Shown: positions 1 through 8,760, counted from the first letter of the stretch. The stretch is 64,000 nt of DNA from Shewanella donghaensis (GCF_007567505.1 NZ_CP041783.1:744001-808000); one strand, 5' to 3'. Numbers and translations are program-made. The notes: generated by a model not told the origin, from the sequence alone.

Positions 1-1
1 A

Positions 2-271
2 AGAATGCAGCATGAACAACGTATTCAATATATTGCCAATAGCTTTAACATTCCTTTAGAAAATTGTCATGTGGAAGAAGGTTTACCAGAAGATGTAATC
101 CCTGATTTAGCTGAAAAACTAGATGCTGAATTAGTCGTTCTTGGTACAGTTGGTAGAACAGGTTTTTCTGCAGCATTAATCGGTAATACCGCTGAACATG
201 TTATCGATAGTATCAATTGTGACCTACTAGCGATTAAGCCTGATGGTTATAAATCTCCTCTAGAAGAGTAA
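2..271 (+). CDS. uspE: Universal stress protein UspE, C-terminal part (5' end outside window)
   Basis: The window opens inside this gene; the frame is open to the left edge, so the ATG at 5 is not a real start. About 89 residues are visible. They form the end of a Usp domain, with the nucleotide-binding run [19 protein letters not shown] and the UspE-like ending [14 protein letters not shown]. UspE is a two-domain (tandem Usp) cytoplasmic protein of about 300-316 residues linked to stress survival, so about a quarter is seen here. The assignment to UspE rather than a single-domain Usp rests on the C-terminal sequence and on ttcA lying next door. A terminator hairpin follows directly. Confidence 0.85.
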   Translation, partial: RMQHEQRIQYIANSFNIPLENCHVEEGLPEDVIPDLAEKLDAELVVLGTVGRTGFSAALIGNTAEHVIDSINCDLLAIKPDGYKSPLEE

Positions 272-305
272 AGCTTTACCAACAGCCTGAATGCTGGAAT
301 AATAT

Positions 306-340
306 GCGCCCTGAAACGAATGGTTACTGGGCGCTTTTTT
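306..340 (+). terminator. Intrinsic terminator of uspE
   Basis: Perfect stem GCGCCC/GGGCGC (306-311 with 329-334), a 17-base loop, then six T (335-340). The run of T ends directly at the ATG of ttcA at 341. Confidence 0.85.
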
Positions 341-1279
341 ATGTCTCAAATGCAACAACAAGATAAATTACAGATAGAACGTCAAAATAAACTTGAAAAG
401 AAGTTACGTCACGAAGTAGGACGTGCCATTGGCGACTATCAAATGATTGAAGAAGGTGACATTGTTATGTGTTGCCTTTCTGGCGGCAAAGATAGCTACG
501 CCATGCTAGATATTCTGCTTACTCTACAAAAACGCGCACCAATTAAATTTGAAATCGTTGCTGTTAACCTAGATCAAAAACAACCTGGTTTCCCAGAAGA
601 TATCTTGCCTGCTTATCTAGATACGTTGGATGTGCCGTACCATATCTTAGAAAAAGATACCTATTCAATCGTTAAAGATAAAATACCAGAAGGTAAAACA
701 ACCTGTTCTTTATGCTCTCGCCTACGTAGAGGAACCCTATATGGTTTCGCTCAGCGACTTGGGGCAACAAAAATAGCTTTAGGCCATCATCGTGACGACA
801 TCATTGAAACATTATTCTTAAATATGTTTTTTGGTGGAAAAATGAAAGCCATGCCACCGAAGTTATTATCAGACGATGGTGCCAATATGGTGATCCGTCC
901 TTTGGCCTATTGTAAAGAGAAAGACATCGCTGAATATGCTGAATTAAAAAAATTCCCAATTATTCCATGTAATCTTTGTGGCTCACAAGAAAACTTAAAA
1001 CGTGGCGCAGTAAAGGATATGTTAAAGCAGTGGGATGTCGACTTCCCTGGCAGAATAGAATCGATATTTACTGGTATGCAAAATACCTCACCTTCACAAG
1101 GTGTCGATCGGAATGCATTCGATTTTATTGCACTTGAACGTAATGCCAATGCACCATTAACGGGTGAAGTAGCGGAATCTAACTTACCTGCATTCGACTT
1201 TTTAGATACCAGTAATAATGGTCATATAAATCTCGATGTAGCTACCAGAATTGATGTTGTGAGTACTTATAAGCCATAA
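341..1279 (+). CDS. ttcA: tRNA 2-thiocytidine biosynthesis protein TtcA
   Basis: TtcA makes 2-thiocytidine at position 32 of several tRNAs, using ATP and an iron-sulfur cluster in the cytoplasm. The PP-loop SGGKDS lies near residue 47 of the protein counted from 341, and the two cluster/sulfur CxxC motifs are CSLC (about 122) and CNLC (about 210). The rest reads like E. coli TtcA, including LGHHRDD and MPPKL. The frame is open from an ATG at 320, but that start would lie inside the uspE terminator loop, so I chose ATG 341, giving 312 residues, the family's usual size. No clear ribosome-binding site precedes 341; ATG 350 is a further alternative. A bidirectional terminator follows. Confidence 0.96.
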   Translation: MSQMQQQDKLQIERQNKLEKKLRHEVGRAIGDYQMIEEGDIVMCCLSGGKDSYAMLDILLTLQKRAPIKFEIVAVNLDQKQPGFPEDILPAYLDTLDVPYHILEKDTYSIVKDKIPEGKTTCSLCSRLRRGTLYGFAQRLGATKIALGHHRDDIIETLFLNMFFGGKMKAMPPKLLSDDGANMVIRPLAYCKEKDIAEYAELKKFPIIPCNLCGSQENLKRGAVKDMLKQWDVDFPGRIESIFTGMQNTSPSQGVDRNAFDFIALERNANAPLTGEVAESNLPAFDFLDTSNNGHINLDVATRIDVVSTYKP

Positions 1280-1300
1280 TCGTTAATATCCGTTAATAAC

Positions 1301-1328
1301 AAAAAAGCCCTCAACAGAGGGCTTTTTT
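1301..1328. terminator. Bidirectional terminator between ttcA and the DUF2987-like gene
   Basis: Perfect 12-bp stem AAAAAAGCCCTC/GAGGGCTTTTTT around the loop AACA. Its A and T tracts let it serve both converging genes. Confidence 0.92.
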
Positions 1329-1362
1329 GTTAGTCATTTTTATTTACATCATCAATGTGTGA

Positions 1363-1998
1363 TTAGAGAACATAGGGGCTGATAATGTTAGGTAGAGCTG
1401 AAAATGATATTTCACTCAACTCAGCTAACTGTTCATTATCGACTTGCAAGTGTTCTGTGATTATTTGTTGGCGCTGATCGATAGTTACGGTTACTGGGTA
1501 ATCTGATTCAGCGAAGCTAAACGTTACACCTGATATCGGTTTCCGAAAATATTTCATCGGAAAACCCTGTTGTCCATCTAACAAGGCATCCATATTATCT
1601 TTAACGGCAACAATCGTTTCTTGATCATATGATTGCTGTTGTTCTTTCGCTCTAACCTGCATAGCAACACCACATTCAGATGAGTCACCTTTCATGGTTA
1701 AATTAATCAAACCACGATCAGATTTTAGCTGTGCATCAAAAGGTAAATACAAACGTTGTTGCTTATTAAACGTCAGCGGATATTCATTTTTCTCAGTGGT
1801 AATATTACCGCTAATAATCGTACATTGGTTAGTTTTTGGGACACTGAAAGCGATCTCAACGAGTTGATAATTTGCTTTATTAACTTGTTTTAGTCTCTCG
1901 TAAAATCCAGCATAAGGAATTGAAACGGTATCAGCTAAAGAAAAAGAGCTGATGCATAAAGCCATGGTGGAAAAGGTTAATCTATATCGTAATTTCAT
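1363..1998 (-). CDS. Exported protein of unknown function, DUF2987-like
   Basis: A 211-residue protein with a clear Sec signal peptide (KLRYRLTFSTMALCISSFSLA, cut near residue 22). The mature part begins with a pattern VSIPYAGFYERLKQVNK that I associate with the DUF2987 family of Shewanella and Vibrio; this family name is from memory and not certain. Two cysteines near residues 58 and 108 could form a disulfide in the periplasm. No enzymatic motif is visible. The start lies 3 bases after the stop of the Bax-like gene, so the two form one transcript, which hints at an envelope role. It ends at a bidirectional terminator. Confidence 0.7.
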   Translation of the reverse strand: MKLRYRLTFSTMALCISSFSLADTVSIPYAGFYERLKQVNKANYQLVEIAFSVPKTNQCTIISGNITTEKNEYPLTFNKQQRLYLPFDAQLKSDRGLINLTMKGDSSECGVAMQVRAKEQQQSYDQETIVAVKDNMDALLDGQQGFPMKYFRKPISGVTFSFAESDYPVTVTIDQRQQIITEHLQVDNEQLAELSEISFSALPNIISPYVL

Positions 1999-2001
1999 CT
2001 A

Positions 2002-2808
2002 CTACAATCCAGCCAAAAATTTTTTGTTATGTCGTAACATCTCAAGTAACTCATCAATATATGCATGTTTACGTTCAGAATAGTGTAATAAACCATATAC
2101 CAGCTCTTCGGCTGAAGGTTGTTTGTTTTGAGCTCGTAAATCGGCTCTGATTGAACGAAGTAATCGATACGCAGCATTAGTATTTAAATTTAGCATATAG
2201 GCTGCTATAGAATCTTCTGGCGTATCAAAAGCAGCAACTTCGTGATTCAGGCCTGGCTTTCTCGATTTAGGAACAAGTCCACAACCTTTAGAAAAGCACC
2301 ATTGACCGAAATAATTATTACCTTGCTTAGCAAAACGTGAACTGCCCCAACCCGTTTCATTAGCTGCTTGAATTAGTACCATCTTGGCAGGCACAGTATC
2401 CACTCTCTCTAACAGAGGGCTTAAGCTTACTTCATCAAACTTTTTAACAGGATAATTGTATCGTGCAGTTAAATTTTTAAGCTTAAATAATTCAGCTTGG
2501 GTGAGTGTTTGTCCGTTCTCAAGGTTATTTAGTAAGCCTTTTAGAAAATTACGTTCTGCGGTAATAATGGCATTTTGGTGTTTTACTGCTGGCGCCATAT
2601 AATCAAAGAATACTTGTTTTTTCGTTGGTATGTCAGTGATGCTTGAAAAGTCTGGGATCTCTTCAGATGATAAACGATTTTGTTGAATTTCAGGCGTTGT
2701 GACTAAAATCTGCTCGATAGTCGGTACCAGCCAAACTCTAATGACAATAATACAAACGATGACCAAGCCTAAGCCAACGGTAAACTTACCAATTCTGCCT
2801 GTTTTCAA
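2002..2808 (-). CDS. Bax-like glucosaminidase-domain protein
   Basis: A 268-residue protein with one N-terminal membrane segment (about residues 9-29, GLGLVIVCIIVIRVWLVP) followed by an exported part. The C-terminal half carries the glucosaminidase (GH73-like) signature QAANETGWGSSRFAKQGNNYFG, with the expected catalytic Glu in ANETGWG, and FDTPEDSIAAYMLNLN. It matches the Bax family of E. coli in length and layout, so it probably acts on peptidoglycan from the inner membrane. The substrate is inferred. It is the first gene of a pair with the DUF2987-like gene, 3 bases apart. Confidence 0.85.
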   Translation of the reverse strand: MKTGRIGKFTVGLGLVIVCIIVIRVWLVPTIEQILVTTPEIQQNRLSSEEIPDFSSITDIPTKKQVFFDYMAPAVKHQNAIITAERNFLKGLLNNLENGQTLTQAELFKLKNLTARYNYPVKKFDEVSLSPLLERVDTVPAKMVLIQAANETGWGSSRFAKQGNNYFGQWCFSKGCGLVPKSRKPGLNHEVAAFDTPEDSIAAYMLNLNTNAAYRLLRSIRADLRAQNKQPSAEELVYGLLHYSERKHAYIDELLEMLRHNKKFLAGL

Positions 2809-2984
2809 TTAAACCTCTAATTATAATATTTTTGATAATTATACCGAGATTTTCAATGAATAGAAGATTTGTATTTATGGTATTATTTTTAGCATTAAGA
2901 ATTATTACACTATAATCGGATCTGTTAATCCTATGGATTGATTAGCTTATCCAGTGTTGAATTTATTTCTGAAAGGAATCAAAC

Positions 2985-3878
2985 ATGCTTAAACAACATT
3001 TAGAAGATTATTCTGATGTAGTGGCATTAGGTGGTGGTCACGGATTAGGCCGAGTACTTGCAGCTTTATCCTTTTTAGGCCCTAAATTAACGGGAATTGT
3101 CACAACTACCGATAATGGGGGCTCAACAGGCCGTTTACGTGAAGATGACAATACCATTGCTTGGGGCGATTTAAGGAACTGTCTATCGCATTTAGCCATG
3201 CGACCTTCTATTGGTACTATGTTATTCGATCATAGATTTACGGCCGAAAATGAATTAAGCGGTCATAATTTAGGTAACTTAATCCTTCATGCATTGGATC
3301 AATTATGTGTAAGGCCGCTTGAAGCAATTAATTTAATTCGATCGCTGCTAAACATCACAACTCGTATCATCCCCATGTCAGAGCAATCAACAAATTTGAT
3401 AGCAAACAATCATTCAGGAGTGAAAGTCTTCGGAGAAGTGAATGTCGATGATATGGATGAAATGCCAGCATCATTATATCTCCAACCAGCAGTCGAGGCA
3501 ACTTGTGAGGCGGTTCAAGCCTTAAGCCGAGCAGATGTCATTATCATTGGGCCTGGTAGTTTTATTACTAGTGTCATTCCACCTTTGCTACTGCCTTCTA
3601 TTGCACATGCGATACAGCATTCTGATGCCCGAATAATATTCATCGATAATCTAACCTGTGAAGCCTCTCCGGCAGGGAAAACCTCATTGGTTGATCGAAT
3701 TGCTTGGTGTAATCGTCTTATTGGTAAAGCAGCAATAACAGATGTCATTGTGAATGGGGATATAAAAATTATTGGGGAATACGTTAGCTATTTTCCATTG
3801 GTGAGTTCGCATCACCCAGGCTTACATAATAAACTCGCATTAGTGAACGCGTTGAATGAAGTATTAACTTCTAAATAA
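2985..3878 (+). CDS. yvcK: YvcK/YbhK-family gluconeogenesis-factor-like protein
   Basis: A 297-residue CofD/YvcK-family protein. The N terminus has the dinucleotide-binding glycine run VVALGGGHGLGRVL (about residues 12-25), followed by TTTDNGGSTGRLR and WGDLRNCL, and the middle has IIIGPGSFITSVIP. In Bacillus YvcK is needed for growth on gluconeogenic carbon and for cell shape, and it binds UDP-sugars; E. coli calls its relative YbhK. The exact role here is inferred from the family. GAAAGGAATCAAACATG gives a good ribosome-binding site for this start. A terminator shared with the convergent aminotransferase follows. Confidence 0.88.
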   Translation: MLKQHLEDYSDVVALGGGHGLGRVLAALSFLGPKLTGIVTTTDNGGSTGRLREDDNTIAWGDLRNCLSHLAMRPSIGTMLFDHRFTAENELSGHNLGNLILHALDQLCVRPLEAINLIRSLLNITTRIIPMSEQSTNLIANNHSGVKVFGEVNVDDMDEMPASLYLQPAVEATCEAVQALSRADVIIIGPGSFITSVIPPLLLPSIAHAIQHSDARIIFIDNLTCEASPAGKTSLVDRIAWCNRLIGKAAITDVIVNGDIKIIGEYVSYFPLVSSHHPGLHNKLALVNALNEVLTSK

Positions 3879-3901
3879 AAAAGGGCCTTAGGCCCTTTCT
3901 A
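3877..3901. terminator. Terminator between yvcK-like gene and aminotransferase gene
   Basis: Stem AAAGGGCC/GGCCCTTT with loop TTA (3880-3898), flanked by A and T tracts, placed between two converging stops. Confidence 0.85.
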
Positions 3902-3911
3902 TTTCTGTTAT

Positions 3912-5105
3912 TTATAAAACTTGTGCAATAGCTTTACAAATTACTGGAATATTTTGTTTTGTCATTCCTGCAACGCTAATACGGCCAGAGCCGACAATGT
4001 AAACGCCAAACTCTTCTTTTAATCGAGCGACTTGCGCTTTATTGAGTCCAGAAAAACTAAACATTCCATTTTGACGAGAAATGAAACTGAAATCCTGTGA
4101 TACACCCTCTTGTTCTAAAGTCTTTACAAACAATACTCTCATTTTCGCAATACGTTGTCGCATAGCAGTTAACTCTTGTTCCCACTCTGTACGTAATGCG
4201 TCATCTGACAAAATTGTACTGACGATTAATCCTCCATGTGCAGGTGGATTTGAATAAGTTGCACGAATCGTTTTTTTGATTTGGCTAAAACTTTTGCTTG
4301 CCGCCACTTCATTTTCAGCAACAACCGTAACAGCACCGATTCTTTCATTGTATAAACCGAAGTTTTTAGAGAAAGAGTTTGCAATGATAAGTTCAGGTAC
4401 TTTAGCCGCGACAACTCTAAGTCCTTGTGCATCTTCTTCGATACCTGCACCAAAACCTTGGTAAGCAAAGTCAAATAACGGTACAAGTTGTTTGTCACTG
4501 CATAATTGACCAATGATTTCCCATTGAGCTAAAGATAAATCAATTCCTGTCGGGTTATGGCAGCAACCATGCAATAACACCACATCACCCGCTGCTGCTG
4601 TATTTAGATCCATAACCATGGCGTCAAAGTCCATCGCGTGAGTTTCGGCTTTGTAATAACCGTACTCTTTAATCTCTAATCCGGCAGTTTGAAATATATT
4701 TTGATGATTAGCCCACGTAGGGTTACTTACCCAAAGTGTTTTTGATTCGGTATTTCTAACCAGAAATTCAGCAGCGATGCGTAATGAACCTGTACCACCT
4801 GGTGCTTGTGCCGTATAAGCACGATTGTCACTGATGATTGAGCTGTCTTGACCAAATAATAATGTTTGAACAACTTGGTTATAAAGTTCAACACCTTCAA
4901 TACCCAGGTAGTTTTTTGATTTCTCAGTTTCCAAAAGAATCGCTTCAGCTTTTTTGACAGAAGTTAACACCGGTGTTTGGCCGGCTTCATCTTTATAAAT
5001 ACCGACACCTAAGTTTACTTTTTCAGTGCGAGGATCTTTTTTAAATGCATCTGTTAAACCTAAAATTGGATCTGCTGGCGCTTGAGGGATATGAGAAAAT
5101 ATCAT
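3912..5105 (-). CDS. Aspartate/aromatic amino acid aminotransferase (AspC/TyrB family)
   Basis: A 397-residue class I PLP-dependent aminotransferase. Visible motifs: [10 protein letters not shown] at 31-40, the cofactor region APGGTGSLR near 101, HGCCHNPTG near 179, FDFAYQGF near 211, and the PLP lysine K247 in [15 protein letters not shown]. It interconverts 2-oxo acids and amino acids with glutamate, most likely aspartate/oxaloacetate and perhaps tyrosine or phenylalanine; AspC and TyrB cannot be separated by eye. It is a single gene with its own terminator and 270 bases of upstream intergenic DNA. Confidence 0.92.
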   Translation of the reverse strand: MIFSHIPQAPADPILGLTDAFKKDPRTEKVNLGVGIYKDEAGQTPVLTSVKKAEAILLETEKSKNYLGIEGVELYNQVVQTLLFGQDSSIISDNRAYTAQAPGGTGSLRIAAEFLVRNTESKTLWVSNPTWANHQNIFQTAGLEIKEYGYYKAETHAMDFDAMVMDLNTAAAGDVVLLHGCCHNPTGIDLSLAQWEIIGQLCSDKQLVPLFDFAYQGFGAGIEEDAQGLRVVAAKVPELIIANSFSKNFGLYNERIGAVTVVAENEVAASKSFSQIKKTIRATYSNPPAHGGLIVSTILSDDALRTEWEQELTAMRQRIAKMRVLFVKTLEQEGVSQDFSFISRQNGMFSFSGLNKAQVARLKEEFGVYIVGSGRISVAGMTKQNIPVICKAIAQVL

Positions 5106-5376
5106 TACATCTTTCCTACTTCTGAAGTGAACAATTTTTTGTATTTATACCACTGTATGGCTTCAGGAAATAGTAACAATTAGAAAAGTGAGTAGAATTA
5201 CATCACACTTTAAAGAATCAATAATAAAAATATATCTTTTATCAATAATAATCAGAATATATGCGCTAGATTGCTATCTAATTCAATATAGTCTGTTTTT
5301 AATTTCAGATAGTACTGTTTTCAGTTCATCAGTGACTTTGGTTTTCTAACAGACCGTATTTTACAGATTACAAAAC

Positions 5377-5406
5377 AAAAAAGCCCCGACATTTCTGTCG
5401 AGGCTT
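5377..5406 (-). terminator. Terminator of the Leu-Cys-Gly tRNA operon
   Basis: On the minus strand a stem AAGCCTCGACA/TGTCGGGGCTT (one mismatch) is followed by a run of T, 7 bases downstream of the tRNA-Leu 3' end. Confidence 0.85.
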
Positions 5407-5412
5407 GAATGA

Positions 5413-5497
5413 TGGTACCCGAGGCCGGACTTGAACCGGCACGCCTATTAAGCGAGGGATTTTAAATCCCTTGTGTCTACCGATTCCACCACTCGGG
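5413..5497 (-). tRNA. tRNA-Leu(TAA)
   Basis: An 85-base class II tRNA with encoded CCA. The minus strand begins GCCCGAG and ends CTCGGGT-A-CCA; the anticodon stem GGGAT/ATCCC holds a loop with TAA. It has a long variable arm (CGCTTAATAGGCG) and the T-arm GGTTCAAGTCC. It is the last gene of a three-tRNA operon. Confidence 0.97.
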
Positions 5498-5607
5498 CTT
5501 AACTTTTTTAGTCATCACTTCGAATCGGAAAAGTGACATACTAGTGACAAATAAAGATATTCATCACAAACTCTTTGCTTTAAATGATTTAACGCTAACC
5601 ACAATGA

Positions 5608-5646
5608 ATTTTAAATCCCTTGTATCTACCGATTCCACCAGTTTGG
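5608..5646 (-). pseudogene. Fragment of tRNA-Leu(TAA), 5' half only
   Basis: The bases 5608-5641 repeat the D-arm and anticodon-loop half of the intact tRNA-Leu next to it, with one change (GTATC for GTGTC in the plus reading). Similarity stops at the acceptor stem (AGTTTGGC instead of ACTCGGGC) and there is no variable arm, T arm or CCA on the other side. It therefore cannot fold as a tRNA. It sits between tRNA-Leu and tRNA-Cys inside the operon. Confidence 0.8.
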
Positions 5647-5698
5647 CATAAGTTTCGTTTTAATCATTATTAATATCATAACAATCAAACCAAATTTG

Positions 5699-5772
5699 TG
5701 GAGGCGCGACCCGGAGTCGAACCGAGGTCGACGGATTTGCAATCCGCAGCATAGCCATTCTGCCATCGCGCC
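5699..5772 (-). tRNA. tRNA-Cys(GCA)
   Basis: 74 bases with encoded CCA. Acceptor stem GGCGCGA/TCGCGCC, anticodon arm CGGATTGCAAATCCG with anticodon GCA, T-arm with GGTTCGACTCC. Middle gene of the tRNA operon. Confidence 0.97.
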
Positions 5773-5791
5773 GAAATTCAATAAATTGAAT

Positions 5792-5867
5792 TGGAGCGAC
5801 ATATCAGGTTCGAACTGATGACCTATACCTTGGCAAGGTATCGCTCTACCAACTGAGCTAATGTCGC
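5792..5867 (-). tRNA. tRNA-Gly(GCC)
   Basis: 76 bases with encoded CCA. Acceptor stem GCGACAT/ATGTCGC, D-arm AGCTCAGTTGGTAGAGC, anticodon arm ATACCTTGCCAAGGTAT with anticodon GCC. First gene of the tRNA operon, about 47 bases downstream of a strong promoter. Confidence 0.97.
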
Positions 5868-5913
5868 ATTTGCAAATCAAAAACAACAAGTTGTTCCCTG
5901 TTTGCGGAATAGA

Positions 5914-5941
5914 ATTCTACCGTTTTACTAGATTGTGTCAA
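5914..5941 (-). promoter_or_regulatory. Promoter of the Gly-Cys-Leu tRNA operon
   Basis: Minus strand: TTGACA (5941-5936), 16 bases, TAGAAT (5919-5914). It lies just upstream of tRNA-Gly and is a near-consensus sigma-70 promoter, as expected for a stable RNA operon. Confidence 0.75.
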
Positions 5942-6128
5942 CGATGAATTCCACTTTTTTATCACTAATATGTTCGTTTGTTGCTTTAATCTACTTATCG
6001 AATAAATATTAACGATTTATGCTTAATTGTTAATCCTATCTTGGTAGGAGGGAGTGGAACAGAGAGTTCTACTGGCTAATGCTTCAGTGAAATACTATAA
6101 TTTAATATTTGCTACCTAAAATTAGTGC

Positions 6129-6157
6129 AAAAAAAAGCACTTCAAATGAAGTGCTTT
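6129..6157 (-). terminator. Terminator of the long GAPDH gene
   Basis: Perfect 10-bp stem AAAGCACTTC/GAAGTGCTTT with loop AAAT and, on the minus strand, a T tract of eight, 18 bases past the stop. Confidence 0.88.
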
Positions 6158-6174
6158 CAAATAGTTTAACTTAA

Positions 6175-7608
6175 TTATTTAGGTAACGATAATGTCGTTA
6201 AACCAAGCATCTTCTGCATAACACCGACAACTTGGCAGCTATAACCAAATTCGTTGTCATACCAAACATATACAATTGCTCGTTTACCGTCAGCAATAGT
6301 CGCTTGTGAATCAACAACGCCTGCATAACGAGACCCCACTAAATCACTCGATACAATCTCTGTAGATTCAGTAAAATCAACTTGGTTCTGTAACTCTGAT
6401 GTTAATGCAATATCTTTCAGATATTCATTTAACTCATCACGGTTCGTTTCAGCATTCAAGTTAACACTAATGATAGCCATTGAGACGTTTGGTGTAGGAA
6501 CACGGATAGCATTACCCGTTAACTTACCTTCTAATACTGGTAGAGCTTTAGATACTGCTTTAGCAGCACCCGTTTCAGTGATCACCATGTTGAGTGGTGC
6601 ACTACGTCCACGACGGTCAGCACTATGGAAGTTATCAATGAGGTTTTGATCATTAGTATAAGAATGAATTGTTTCAACGTGTCCATTCTCAATACCGTAC
6701 TTGTCATTAACCGCTTTAAGTACCGGTGTAATAGCATTAGTAGTACAACTTGCCGCAGAGACAATAATATCTTCAGGTAGAATGTCATTTTCATTCACAC
6801 CATAAACGACATTCTTAATTGCACCTTTAGCAGGAGCAGTTAGTAATACTTTACTTGCACCTTTACTCTTGAGGTGTAAACCAAGTCCAGCCTCATCTTT
6901 CCAAATACCAGTGTTATCAACAATTAATGCATTGTTAATACCGTATTTAGTGTAATCAACAGCATCTGGCGAATTAGAGTATATAATTTGAATGTAAGTA
7001 CCGTTAGCGATTAAGGCATTATTCTCTTCATCTACTTCTACAGAACCGTTGAATGGGCCATGTACTGAGTCACGACGTAATAAACTTGCACGCTTCTCTA
7101 AATCACCTTTTTTGCCGCCTCGTAGAACAATAGCGCGTAAACAAAGCTTATTGCTTAAACCCGTTTTTTCGATCATTAGACGTGCTAATAAACGACCAAT
7201 ACGGCCAAAGCCATATAAAACAACATCCTGAGCTGGGACATCATCACCAAAGTTAATACCTGGCTCTAGCTCTTGTGTCATATAAGATTGGATTTCTGAC
7301 GCATCAGAATGATCACGCCAATAATTAATGGCTAATTTTCCAATATCAACTTTACAATGTTTGACTGATAATTTGCTTAGCGCTTCAACAAATGGGAAGC
7401 TTTCACGTAGGCGTAGTTTTTCACCAATATGGCGACGAACTAAGCGATGCGCTTTAATTATTTCAATTGTAGATGCGTTTAAAAGTGGTTTACCATAAAC
7501 TAGGACTTCAACACCCTGATTACGATATAATTTTCCTAGTAAAGGCTGCATAGCCTCAGCCATTTCGAAACGTTCTTGCCAACTTTGTAGATGTTTATCA
7601 GCGCTCAT
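6175..7608 (-). CDS. Long-form glyceraldehyde-3-phosphate dehydrogenase
   Basis: A 477-residue GAPDH with an N-terminal extension of about 125 residues compared with normal GAPDH (about 335). The Rossmann motif VLYGFGRIGRLLARL lies at about 130-144, the catalytic Cys is C288 in SAASCTTN, its histidine partner is in ETIHSYTNDQ, and the end has WYDNEFGYSCQV. This long type is known from Shewanella, Vibrio and relatives; the role of the extension is not clear to me. The reaction is oxidative phosphorylation of glyceraldehyde 3-phosphate or its reverse. Divergent from a lipoprotein gene, with HexR-like boxes between them, which would fit a gluconeogenic role. Confidence 0.92.
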   Translation of the reverse strand: MSADKHLQSWQERFEMAEAMQPLLGKLYRNQGVEVLVYGKPLLNASTIEIIKAHRLVRRHIGEKLRLRESFPFVEALSKLSVKHCKVDIGKLAINYWRDHSDASEIQSYMTQELEPGINFGDDVPAQDVVLYGFGRIGRLLARLMIEKTGLSNKLCLRAIVLRGGKKGDLEKRASLLRRDSVHGPFNGSVEVDEENNALIANGTYIQIIYSNSPDAVDYTKYGINNALIVDNTGIWKDEAGLGLHLKSKGASKVLLTAPAKGAIKNVVYGVNENDILPEDIIVSAASCTTNAITPVLKAVNDKYGIENGHVETIHSYTNDQNLIDNFHSADRRGRSAPLNMVITETGAAKAVSKALPVLEGKLTGNAIRVPTPNVSMAIISVNLNAETNRDELNEYLKDIALTSELQNQVDFTESTEIVSSDLVGSRYAGVVDSQATIADGKRAIVYVWYDNEFGYSCQVVGVMQKMLGLTTLSLPK

Positions 7609-7675
7609 TAAAAAGATCCTTTATCTCATATTTCAGCATAAAAAATGCGGAAAGAATTGAGTAACAAAAAGAAAA

Positions 7676-7716
7676 GACCAATAATCAGATTATTGTAGGG
7701 TGATCCCCTATTGGTC
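7676..7716. repeat. Two overlapping, mutually exclusive hairpins
   Basis: A 17-base palindrome CAATAATCAGATTATTG (7679-7695) overlaps the left arm of a second stem, GACCAATA (7676-7683) with TATTGGTC (7709-7716). Only one can form at a time. It lies between the divergent GAPDH and lipoprotein genes. Confidence 0.45.
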
Positions 7717-7772
7717 GGCGACATTGTAATGAAATTTGAGCTATATCGCCAGTAAGAAATTTTTACTAAACC

Positions 7773-7787
7773 TGTAATTTTATTAGA
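7773..7787. promoter_or_regulatory. HexR-like operator upstream of the lipoprotein and long GAPDH genes
   Basis: TGTAATTTTATTAGA matches the HexR consensus as I recall it (TGTAAT-WWW-ATTACA) at 14 of 15 positions. A weaker copy, TGTAATGAAATTTGA, lies at 7725-7739. HexR controls central carbon genes, including GAPDH genes, in Shewanella. Confidence 0.5.
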
Positions 7788-7811
7788 AAAAAACGCTATT
7801 TGGAGCCAGTT

Positions 7812-8642
7812 TTGAACAAAAGTTTAGTAATAATTACATCATTTTCGCTATCTGCTGCTTTATTAGGCCTATTTGGTTGTGATGTTGGTCGAAATAGTGC
7901 CGGCATATGTAAAAATAATCCTGAACTTTGTGCTGATTTACACAAAGATAGTTGGTGTTTAATTGAAAAAGGTGACCTTATTCGGAGTCGTTACCAATTA
8001 AAGCTCACATCCGAGCCCACAGGCAAACAACTTTATGACCAACTAATTAAGTTAGAATCTTATAGTAGCTGTATTGAACTTGCTGCTGGTATTCAGCACA
8101 TCATTAACACCCATAGAACTGAAGACAGAGAAAGAGCATATGCTGTCAGTACCCAAAACTTAGCTCAACTTAGAGAACACACTAAAGATAATCCCGATCT
8201 CTATCTAGCTTTTTATCGATGGACAACCTTTAATGACTTCCCTTCTAGAGATATTGTTTTAAAAGCTGAACGTGAAGGTTCACTAAATGAAACGTTTATG
8301 ATTTCACAGGTTGCTACCCATTATCTAAAAACTGACTTAAATCGTTCAAAGATATTGCATTTACACCTCATGTCTCATGTTGATCCCAAAGACTTTGATA
8401 CTGATTGGTTGCTAGGTTTAGCGACGATATACCGAAGAGAGCAGAATGTTGAGAATGAATACCTACTGATAAAAGCTAATTTAATAATGAGTGAGAATGT
8501 CGCTTCTCAAGAAAAATTAATGGCTTTGATTGCTAATGATAAAGCGTTAGCGACCCAACTAAATCTTGATGCAAATGAATTAGTCAAACAACTAAAAGCT
8601 GGAAAATTTGTTACAAGTGATCTTAAATATAGATTCGAGTAA
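7812..8642 (+). CDS. Lipoprotein of unknown function (DUF2989-like)
   Basis: The start is TTG at 7812, because GGAG at 7802-7805 sits 6 bases before it; the TTG at 7800 has no ribosome-binding site. This gives 276 residues with a lipoprotein signal (NKSLVIITSFSLSAALLGLFGC) and a clear lipobox LFGC. Cysteines are frequent just after it (CKNNPELC, SWCLIEKGD). The rest is helical-looking without an enzyme motif. I associate it with DUF2989, found in Shewanella and Vibrio, with moderate certainty. It lies between two GAPDH genes, an arrangement I recall from other Shewanella, but no link to glycolysis is shown. Confidence 0.75.
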   Translation: MNKSLVIITSFSLSAALLGLFGCDVGRNSAGICKNNPELCADLHKDSWCLIEKGDLIRSRYQLKLTSEPTGKQLYDQLIKLESYSSCIELAAGIQHIINTHRTEDRERAYAVSTQNLAQLREHTKDNPDLYLAFYRWTTFNDFPSRDIVLKAEREGSLNETFMISQVATHYLKTDLNRSKILHLHLMSHVDPKDFDTDWLLGLATIYRREQNVENEYLLIKANLIMSENVASQEKLMALIANDKALATQLNLDANELVKQLKAGKFVTSDLKYRFE

Positions 8643-8745
8643 AGACCTATCATCCTTTTTGAATCTTGAATGATACAAACTCATTTATATAATTTTTGAA
8701 CAAGACTTTCAAAAAACCACTATAATTTCATTAATTTTTGATTTT

Positions 8746-8760
8746 TGTAAATTAAATACA
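8746..8760. promoter_or_regulatory. HexR-like operator upstream of gapA
   Basis: TGTAAATTAAATACA keeps the TGTA-N7-TACA frame of HexR sites. It is about 40 bases upstream of a possible promoter, TTGACG (8800-8805), 16 bases, TAATTT (8822-8827). Confidence 0.4.
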
